Origin: Deuterostichococcus epilithicus
Taxonomy: Eukaryota; Chlorophyta; Trebouxiophyceae; Prasiolales; Stichococcaceae
NCBI GenBank assembly: GCA_033439295.1
Contig: JAVTLE010000014.1
Coordinates: 1,054,001-1,118,000 of the forward strand
DNA length: 64,000 bases
Direction of reading: 5' to 3'
Made by a program: the position numbers and the translations under genes
In this document: positions 56,052 to 64,000 of the stretch, in pieces
Layout: the number at the start of each line of letters is the position of its first letter
Position numbering within the stretch: position 1 is the stretch's first letter
The notes under the pieces: generated by a model
Databases searched by the model: none
Told to the model about the DNA's origin: nothing
What the model saw: the letters and a program-made list of their open reading frames with translations, nothing else

Positions 56052-59000
56052 TCAGCTGTCGGGTTTCTCCGCACGCGCCGCCACTTCATCGTTTTCCGGC
56101 TGCTCACCCGCCTCAACCGCCTTCTTGGTTGGCACGCGGCGACGTTTGGAATCGCGGCCCGGCGCCGCAACGCCCTTCAATTCAACCTGCAGATTGTATC
56201 AGAGACGCGACCTGAACCCGAATGTGATTTGGTGAAAGCCACGAAATTAGCACAGACTGGTTCGCGAATGAATTCTCCACAGACGCATGGCGGCCAGACT
56301 GAAACTGTTGCTCAACAAGCGTCATGCACACAGGCTCACCATTTCGTGCGGCGCCCACAGTGCCACCACCTGCACTCGCACTAGTGAAGTGTATGATGGT
56401 GCAAACTGCAAGAGGAGCCACCACTCGCCAGGCTGACTTTGAGCTAATGCAGCTGTCCCTCGCTGGACTCTGAGGCTTTCTTTCGTGCTGGTAATGAGGA
56501 GATGCAACCTCGGAGTCGCCATCGTCATACTCGATGGTGTGGCTCCAGCGCAGGCCGTCCCAGTGCGTGATGCAGCCCTCGTACCACTGCAGACAGCAGT
56601 GTACAGGTGTCGGGCCGATAAAGGCAACGACTGCAGTCCAGGTGCAGGCTACGCCTGCATGTGCAGTTCGAGCCGTGCTGGGGGCATGGCACAGGAATGC
56701 AGGAGCAGCACATGAGCACAGACTACTGATTGCCATGGTTCGAGCAAGCCGTCACCGTGCCAGCATCAGGCTACTGCGGTTTATTATCACCTGCTCGTCG
56801 TCAGCCCACCACACAGCGACGCTCTTGCCAACCGCCTTCTCCTTCATGCAGGACACGACCGCGCCTGCAGTGCAGCGGAATTGCCTCGAGGCATCTCCTG
56901 CGCACTGTGGATCTAGGGTTGACGCCCAAGTGTGATGCAGCAATAGAAACGCGCCAGAAAACACGCTGAAAGCCGCCACAGCAGTGTGGCTCGGCATGGA
57001 TAATGTGAGTATGAGCGTACAGTGCGGCGACCATCGAGCTCAATGGCGCACCGGCGTGGCCAGCAGCAGCGGCGGCAGTGGCACGGAGCTGCAGGCACCG
57101 CCGGGTGCCGCCCTGCGCGGCCAGCCAGCAGGAATGAGCCTCGATTGGGAGGCTCTGCCGACCGTTGTCGGATGTGCATTGGAAACATGAAGCAGGCAGG
57201 CACGTGCAGGTGACGTGCACTGCCAATTAATCTAGTCTCACATCTGCGCCATGATGCCGAGGTTTGATGCCAGATCAAGGGACCACACCCTCAGACGGAC
57301 AGCGATAAAGAGCGGTACCTGGCGTAGTTGCTTGCAGGTGAGGCAGGCGCCGCAGCGGGTGCCCCGCTGCGCGATCTGCAGCGCACGCTTGGCGGCGTGC
57401 GCCGCCTTGGCGGGGCTGGCGGCGATGTTGGCCCCTGTTTGACCGTGGTCCAGCACCATGCGCGATGCCTGCAGTGTTCTCGAGAAGCTACTGCGAATAA
57501 ATGCCTGAAGCAATCCTAGTCCCCTGACCATTTGTGTGAGGGGACTGAGGTAGAGTGGAAAGGCCATCCGTGGGCTGCTGTGATGACTGCCTTTCGAGAG
57601 CGGCTAGCAAGATCAAACCTGGCCAGACATGCTGCTGCCATGATCGCAAGACAACACTGGATCAAAGGCGGAATCGGCCAGTGCCTTGCTCCATGTAGCT
57701 CCCATTGCGTTAAGTGTCGAGAGGTGTGTGAGGCGCACCAGCACACCGGCGGAAAGCTTGCACTGCTGGATCTTTTTCAGCAGGTTGGTGACGTCAAAGC
57801 CGCCCTCCCGCATGCGCATCACATATATGCGCAGCGCCTGCGCAGCACGTGTGCAGGTGTAACAACATGTTCATGTCCTGCATCTCCTGAGTGCAGACAG
57901 TACCGATGCAAGGAGCCGGCTTCGGTAGCGCGACGTCGCGATGCAGCATGCATTTAAGCGCCCTGCTGCAGACCTTCCATGCGAGATCGCCCTGACATGT
58001 CTTGCGCCACTATAGAGCACCTCCTCAGACGGCGGCTTGCCCGCCTGTGTAACGAAGTCCCCAAGTGGCGTCAGCGGCGTCAGCTCCGGCGCATCGGACA
58101 GGTGTCCCGCTGCCCACCTGCGCTGCCTCAAATTCAGCGCCGCGAGGCCAGCTGCTGCACGTAATTGTCCCTCGCAGAACATGGCACAGGACACTGCTCC
58201 TTTGGCACTGCTGGATCCGGAGGAGAGAGTGCCAGGCACCCAGGACACACCCCACACACTACTGGACACATGAGGGAGGATGAGGAGGCTTTGACAGATG
58301 GGGAAAGCGTGCACCTGCCGCGCCCCTTGAGGAACCAGGCAGAGCGGGGCCAGGCGCGCTCGGAAATGGCCACCTCCTCAGGGTTGCCGCCGCCGCCGCT
58401 GCCGCCGGCGCTGTCGCCACCACAGCGGCCCTTCTGCGCCCCAGTCATGACGATCAAGATGCTCACGAGCGACAGGGTCTGCTATGCTTGATCTTCGTAT
58501 AAGCATCTGTGCACAGGCCGAGGTTCTTGCGACAGAGTCAGCTACACTTGGTCTCTTTGCAGAGGCCTATCACCAGCGGCTGCAGTGCTTTTCGTCATCA
58601 GCCCTGAGAAGAGAGCGGAAGCATGGCATGCAGTGAGCCTATGGGCGCCTTCACCTTTGGCTTTGACAGGTTGCGCAGCGAGTGCCCCTTCCAATCTGCA
58701 TCATAGGCAGGTTCTGTCAGCGCTGGTGGGGATCCTATCAGAGTATCGTCGATCATCTTGCAGCGGCGGCTTTCAGGAGCATCAGTACAGCAGCAGCGTC
58801 TCATGCGACCCACGTCCATCACGCGCAGCGCTCACCGCTGTCGTCGGCGCCGATGTCGCTGCCCTCCTCCTCTGCGACATCGTAGTAGTCTGACGCCGCA
58901 CGTGCCTCGGCGTTCATGGGGCGGTCCGCTGGGTGCCCCACATACTTGTGCCTGCGCATGAGCATCGGGGTTTGTGGTGGCCCAGCTGGAAAGGCAACAC

Positions 59001-62000
59001 GCAAGTTGATACAAACAGCAAAGCACAATGTCAGGCGCACACATACACCAAGCATGCGCAGGTAGATGTTCAGAGAAATACTGCTCACTCGTAGGGCTGC
59101 ATCAGCTGTTCACCGATCCACTTTGCGACGGGCACTGAGACCGCATTGCCGATCAGTGCATACCGGGCCCGCTTGCTGACATCGTCGCTTGCGCCATTGT
59201 TGGCGGCATGCGGCCTGATGCAGTAACAAGAAAATTGTCATGGGCAGCCAGGTTTCTGACGCCAGACGATGCCAAGGACATCAGACATAGTTGCTTCGTG
59301 CTTCGTGCTGGACGATGCACTCGTTGGAAGCTCGTGAGCATCTTGCAGAAAGCTCGAAAAAAGCTGACCAGACGGTCAAAACACCGCACCGGTCCGGCTC
59401 AATGCTGGGGCCCTCGATGGGGTAGCACGGCTCCGTCCAGCCCTCCGGCAGGCCCTATCAAATAGCCGATGCAGAAAGAACGAATTGAACAGCGGCCGTG
59501 AAAACGAAGAGCTTGCTGAAGCACTGCGCCGAGGCTGGACGGTGCTGCGCGCGCAGCAAGACAGGCATGCTGTGGGACATGTTTTGGCAAGTCGCATGGC
59601 CATGTGATCTCGCTGGCTGCCTTGCAATGAGCCATGCACCAGCTTAAGCTAGGCGGCTGTCCTCTGTCCTCTGGGACCTGCCTGTAGGCGCTCGGCGTCA
59701 ACAATGCGCAGCAAGCCAGCGGCGCCGCTCTTCAGCAGCAGCAGGATGCGCTGATTGCTGGTCGTCATCGTGGGGATCTGCACATGAGCGGGCATTGGCA
59801 GCAACCACTGGTCGGGCAGTTGAATGGTGCAGTGTTCGCAAGGCAGACAGGAAATGCGCTGCTTGGGATGCGGCATGCATTTAGGCGCACCATGTCTGCC
59901 ACGCCCGAGTTGCTGCATGAGGGAGAGGCCAGAAACTCTTCAGAGAGCCAGCAAGAGCGAGTGCAGCGTTGGGCACTCTGCTGAAGGGTGGGTCTTGCTG
60001 TGTCAACTTTGACTCTGTTCAGTTGACTTGGACAAGGCAAGCTGGACGCGCAGGCTGTGCACTGAACTCCCAGGACAGGAGCGTGTCAGATCAGGGGCAC
60101 AGGGCATCCCCTGCTGCAGCGTACCGTGCGTTGCCCATGTCCAGAGCGTAGGAGGTGATGTCGATGGGCATCTCCTCGGCGCGCAGGCAGCGGAAGCACA
60201 TGGCGCCGGGCCCGAACCTGTCCTCGCAGGCGCCAGCGCAGGGCCGCATGCCGGTGGCCAGCAGCAGGTCGCGCGCATCGCCGTGCAGCGACGCCAGGAA
60301 CAGCATGCGGCGGCGCTGGTGCGGCAGCCCGAAGCCTGCGGCGGTCCAGCACAAGAAGAGGGACTTGTTGAGGGCAAATTGCTTACAAGAATGCCAGGAA
60401 CAGCATGCAGCGGCACTGGTGCGGCGACCTGAAGTCTTCGATGGCCCAGGAGCGAAAGCAGGGAACTTTGGTGCGGTCTGGCGGAGGACGCCGCTCAGGA
60501 AGGAGCACAGTCGTTTGAAAGGTTCGTGCATATCGACTTGTTCCGTCAGCCGCACTGCAGTCTGAAGCATAGTGCCAGCCTCTGCCGTCCATGAAGACGC
60601 ACGTCACCTCGCCAAGAATACGCGGTACAAAATGAGTTATATGCACACACCCGCGGTGTTGACGATGCGGTAGGCCCAGCTGCGGAAGCCGATGGCCTCC
60701 ACCGCCTTGACGATGCTCTCAATGACCGCCGCGCCGCAGTCCTCCAGCTGGTCGTGCCTGTTCAGAAAGCCCTCCACCTGCGCGCAGTGCGGAAGGGGTT
60801 CAGGATATGTGTCGACATGTGTCAACAAATGACGTGACCGCCATGTTTGCCGTCCTCCGGCTGGTTGCATGCCGGTTGAGGAGGCCCTCCACATGCATGC
60901 GGTGCAGAGAGGGTGCCCGGCTGCACGCCTCCAAGGTAAGATGCATGATGTGGAGAATTCGGATGCATGTTCACGAGGAATGCCCTGCAACCCGGTGAGA
61001 TGGGGAGTCCGTACGTTCTCGAGCAGCAGCCAGGGGATGGGGCGCCGGTCGGCGACCGCCTGGCGCAGCAGCCGGAACACGTGCCGCCCGCAGCCCGTGC
61101 TCTGTGCGCGCTCAAAAATCAGAGAGATAGGAGAGTGTGCTTCATGCACTCTCATCTCTGAGGCATGCGATGCCTTGTGAGGTTGATGTATTGTACCAAT
61201 CGGGAAAGTCCAGCCTTGGCCTGTCCTTGCCGCCAATACGCATGGTGGGCTGACCATGCCTTGAGCAGTGGGGAGACGATGGCAGGCGATGGCCATTTTA
61301 GTTTCGAAGCATGTGTGCAGTAAGCATGTGTGCAGTAAAGCATTGAAGATCAGAGGCACACCAGGCCTGAAGCGCCTCGGCGGTGGCCGGTGCAGCTCAC
61401 ATCGATGCAGGGGATGCCAGCAGCAAGCAGCTCAGTTTCCTGTAACAGGATTGACCCGACATTTCATCTGATCTGCACTTGCATCGTCAGCAGATCCGGC
61501 ACCTTGCTCAGCCGAACTGGTGACACGGGCGCGCCCCACCTTGGGGAGCGCCTGGATGGTGCGGACATCGGGGAGCAGTAGCTTCCCAGGAAACTGCTGC
61601 CGTAGCACCTGCATCGCACATGGTCGAAAAAGTATGCTAGAGATACAGCATTTGCACACAGGTGGTGGCCTGGACCTGCAAACAGGCACTAGGATAATTG
61701 CCTGTTGGGCTCCCGGGTCAGATTCGCACTGAAATATGATCTCGTGCCCAGCCTGCGGCGCGGGCATGTCAGCGGCGGTCAGGCGCCATGAACTGGCACA
61801 CGCTTGACTGCACGAGCTCATCAAGAAGCGTGACGGTGACGGTTTTCAATGGCAGCGCCGCCATATTGCATGGGAGGGGCGTCTGGGTTGTCAAAGTCCC
61901 AAATTTTAGCGCGGCAAAGCAGAACCGCCAGGTGCAGTGGGAAAGAGGGTTGAGGGGGAACCTGCTGCAAACCCAAGTCCAGACCCCCTGCGCCTGCAAA

Positions 62001-62018
62001 GCCGTTCAGGCAGTGCAT
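56052..62018 (-). CDS. DNA (cytosine-5) methyltransferase with C-terminal CXXC-like and Tudor-like modules
   Basis: The enzyme would transfer a methyl group from S-adenosylmethionine to C5 of cytosine in DNA. Catalytic motifs appear in order: FAGAGGLDLGLQQ (motif I, near 62000), IIFQCESDPGAQQ (near 61740), LLPDVRTIQALPK (near 61590), GIPCIDVSCTGHRRGASG (PC motif with the catalytic Cys, near 61410), RHVFRLLRQAV with PIPWLLLENV (61095-61020), FGLPHQRRRMLFLASL (QRR motif, 60335-60290), GLPEGWTEPCYP (near 59450) and IGNAVSVPVAKWIGEQL (near 59150). An accessory C-terminal part follows (RAWPRSAWFLKGRGR near 58360; LTPLTPLGDFV near 58070; REGGFDVTNLLKKI near 57800). Then come GTRCGACLTCK (near 57355, a CXXC-like half finger), VGKSVAVWWADDEQ spliced to WYEGCITHWDGLRWSHTIEY with DDGDSE (56845-56500, Tudor-like) and a basic end KRRRVPTKK; the stop is at 56052. 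No BAH, chromo or UBA domain is visible before motif I. The start at 62018 (MHCLNGFAG) is the only Met close to motif I. There are more than a dozen introns. Confidence 0.8.
60295..60435 (-). repeat. Start of the QRR-motif exon duplicated in the upstream intron
   Basis: The exon segment 60295-60336 (encoding FGLPHQRRRMLFLAS) recurs at 60395-60435, exactly 100 nt away, with about 85% identity. The copy would read SPHQCRCMLFLAF, so key residues are lost. A weaker third copy may start near 60448. Confidence 0.85.
60738..60892 (-). repeat. Start of the VEGFLNRH exon duplicated in the upstream intron
   Basis: The exon start (60777 downwards, GTGGAGGGC..., encoding VEGFLNRHDQLED) has a degraded copy whose GTGGAGGGC begins at 60892. 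The copy keeps GTGGAGGGCCTCCTCAACCG and a later AGCCGGAGGAC. The spacing is 115 nt. Confidence 0.75.
61310..61341. repeat. Short tandem duplication
   Basis: AAGCATGTGTGCAGT occurs twice in a row in a methyltransferase intron. No function is suggested. Confidence 0.85.
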
Positions 62019-62479
62019 GAGACGTGCGGGTTGAGCCGTTTGCAGGCAGATGGGCTCCTGTCACAGTCAAGTTTGCCTTTTTGCAGGGTGAGAAGGCTTG
62101 TCTGTAGAAGGTTCGGTGGGCAGGCCTCTTGCCTGAAAACAGGCTTGCCACTTTCATGTTGCCCAGGTGGTCGACTGCTACTGGATCCGAATGCAGGCCG
62201 ACTCAATAACGTGTTGAGCATTGGCATGCAAGCAGTGAACTAGTGACGATACCTCACAGCAGGACGTGCAGGGTCTACCCTCAAGATGACTCATCGTAGT
62301 GCCTGCAGCGCCCTGGCATCGATGCCACGGGCTACTGGTACAAAATGAATGGTCTGGATACATCAGGTGAATACATACTCTCTTAGGACGTGTGAACAAT
62401 ACAATTTGAGGTCGCCCTCCCACCCTCCTGGGCGCTATAAAATTAAGCGCTGTGCCGCCTGGCACAGCCGGCGGCACCA
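62019..62479. other. Intergenic region between the methyltransferase and DUF4336 genes
   Basis: About 460 nt should hold the methyltransferase promoter and the DUF4336 3' end. A TATAAA-like string occurs near 62438, but it lies beyond the likely promoter position. No gene was found. Confidence 0.35.
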
Positions 62480-64000
62480 TCACCGGCCTCGGATCAACCG
62501 CTGCGGCGGCAGGCTGAGGTGCTCCCTGAGCTTCTGCTTGCCTCCAGACGGTATGAAGGTGCCGTGGCACGGCAGGATGGCGTCCCACTGCCAGTCCTCG
62601 AACACCCGCTTCATGGCCGCTTCAAACACGCCTGCAGTATAAGGGTACACATCGCAACAATGTCAGTGTCGCAGGATGGTGCCTCAACAGCCACAGAGCC
62701 AGAACCTGTAAGTATGGTGCTGCTGAGCCTGAACTTGCGGCTCAGGCTCGTGTACAAGTTCAAGTGCGAGATGTATGATGTTCAAGAACGCCTTTCACCT
62801 TTGTCCTTGATCATCAGGTTGTTGTAGAAGGGCCCATAAATGCGGTCCATGCCAAACTTCCAGGCCTTGGTGCCACCAGGCGCATCGTCAGGGTACGACC
62901 AAAACACTGCAGGTCCGCAACACAGCGCCGCCCTCAAAAGATGCAACACTGATAGCCGGATTGGGTATGCAAGGTCGGGCAGGCGGGTCAGACAGCATGA
63001 GGTGCACGATTAAGCACAAGCGAGGAAAAACAGGGCAGGAGGGCTCACAGTCTGTGACGATCAACGTGCCGGAGGGCTTGTGAAGGAATATGACCTACAA
63101 ATGCCGCACGAAGTATCAGGGACAGCCCAGGCCACCGACACCATGGTAGCTTGAAGGATCATTCTCGAGACCAGGGAGCATGACGGTTTTGCCTTGCACT
63201 CCGATGAGAGGGGCGGGGACAGGCCAGAAAAGGGCATGCCTCGTTGAAGAAGGGCTTGCCGAGCAGCGGCACGCTCTCATAGGAGAGGTGTGTCGCCTCG
63301 ATCTCCCCGAGCCAGCTGTCTGGCGCCTGATCGTTCACGCCAACCTCCGCGTCATACCTGCGGCCGTGTCATCAGTCAGAAGGTCAGACCCTTTGATGCT
63401 GGTGCAGCCGAAGGTGCTGCTCAGGTGACTGCGCAATCATGCAGGAGCAGGGAGAGCAAGGTCAACCACTGGCATGGTTCGTAGTTGCTGCGCAGATGCC
63501 AGACAATCTGCCAGACTCACCCTTTCTCCGGATCTTTTGCGGGTAGGCCTGGGCAGCCGTACAGCTTTGCTTTTGGATATGCAGTCTTCCACTGTTTTGC
63601 AAGAGAGTGTGGCGGCATCAGTCGCGTGCAAGGAGACGATGGTGAGAGCACTTCTGACCATGCGGGCTGCTCACACTTCATCCAGCATATGCACACTCGG
63701 CTAGCATCGTGCTCACCTGTCTGGCGAAAGCCGTGTGCTCGTAGTTTGGGCTAACAATATGCTTCACCTCCCCCAGCTCGTCACATGCCAGTTTCAGCTC
63801 CGGCGTCAGCTCAACCGGCGACTGTGTCCACAGAGAGCCTGCACATAGCGGATCTGGCTTTGCGCATTGCTGCTTCCAGTACCGATTCGTGCTGAGGGCA
63901 TGATGCAAAGGATGGCATCCGCCTCACCATCACTGAGCCTAATGACTGCCCCCCTGCCGCCGACGTCGATCCTGTTCCACATGAATGGTCGCTCTGCGCC
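62480..64000 (-). CDS. DUF4336 protein, 5' end beyond the window
   Basis: DUF4336 proteins occur in plants, algae and cyanobacteria; the function is not established. The fold region has features like metallo-hydrolases, but I do not assign an activity. Exons on the minus strand read RPFMWNRIDVGGRGAVIRLS (63994-63930, cut by the window edge), LWTQSPVELTPELKLACDEL with VKHIVSPNYEHTAFA (63830-63725), WKTAYPKAKLYGCPGLPAKD (near 63590), YDAEVGVNDQAPDSWLGEIE with SYESVPLLGKPFFNE (63357-63245), VIFLHKPSGTLIVTD (near 63095), YPDDAPGGTKAWKFGMDRIY with GPFYNNLMIKDK (62905-62805) and VFEAAMKRVFEDWQWDAILP with CHGTFIPSGGKQKLREHLSL (62635-62500). It ends RLIRGR with TGA at 62480-62482. The block order fits the family. 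The transit peptide and start lie to the right of the window. Confidence 0.85.

Noticed and set aside
56052-62018. Recent viral or bacterial origin of the methyltransferase (algal viruses encode such enzymes)
   Set aside because: The gene has more than a dozen spliceosomal introns, exon composition like its neighbours and extra eukaryotic-type domains, so recent transfer is not supported.

Overview
The window is nuclear DNA of a eukaryotic green alga, most likely a Chlorella-like trebouxiophyte. The evidence is GC-rich, alanine-, glycine- and glutamine-rich exons split by many short GT-AG introns, plant-type plastid proteins (a lumenal FKBP, a RETICULATA-related envelope protein, a two-helix chlorophyll-binding-like protein, a DUF4336 protein), and plant/archaeal-type nuclear proteins (topoisomerase VI subunit A). 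No operon, CRISPR array, rRNA or intact mobile element was seen. Five single N bases (452, 13018, 13586, 48161, 52543) mark draft assembly. Gene spans below run from start codon to stop codon and include introns. Exon edges were read by eye from splice signals and protein families.

Layout, left to right: a multi-Myb/AT-hook DNA-binding protein (-, 384-5635); a thylakoid-lumen FKBP20-2-type immunophilin (+, 6065-7753); a RETICULATA-related DUF3411 protein (+, 8522-11628); a receptor-like cytoplasmic kinase fused in frame to a poly-Q linker and a C-terminal RING finger (-, 12346-17142); the Hsp70/Hsp90 co-chaperone STI1/HOP (+, 18071-22797); topoisomerase VI subunit A (-, 23225-27085); an F-box-like/LRR protein with a suspected frameshift (+, ~27560-30596); the tRNA 2'-O-methyltransferase TRM13 (-, 31205-34277); an unrecognised protein (+, 34551-36694); an unrecognised low-complexity protein (-, ~37370-40037); TFIIIB subunit BDP1 (+, 40402-43357); molybdopterin synthase large subunit (-, 43496-44149); nucleolar MIF4G protein NOM1/SGD1 (+, 44633-50481); an LHC-like protein (-, 51109-51974); an STK11IP-like LRR protein (-, 52250-55601); a cytosine-5 DNA methyltransferase with CXXC-like and Tudor-like C-terminal additions (-, 56052-62018); and a DUF4336 protein cut by the right edge (-, 62480 to beyond 64000).

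The genes are ordinary housekeeping and plastid genes on alternating strands. They do not form one pathway, although several concern the nucleus (BDP1, NOM1, TRM13, TOP6A, the methyltransferase, the Myb protein).

The most striking signal is not a gene. In at least five genes, an intron carries one to three degraded copies of the splice-site end of the neighbouring exon (about 20-45 nt), about 85-140 nt away. Many copies still have their own AG acceptor. In STI1 and the kinase, use of the upstream copy as acceptor would keep the reading frame. This looks like a recurrent local-duplication process that creates decoy or alternative 3' splice sites. The other notable items are the kinase-RING fusion and the methyltransferase with C-terminal reader modules.
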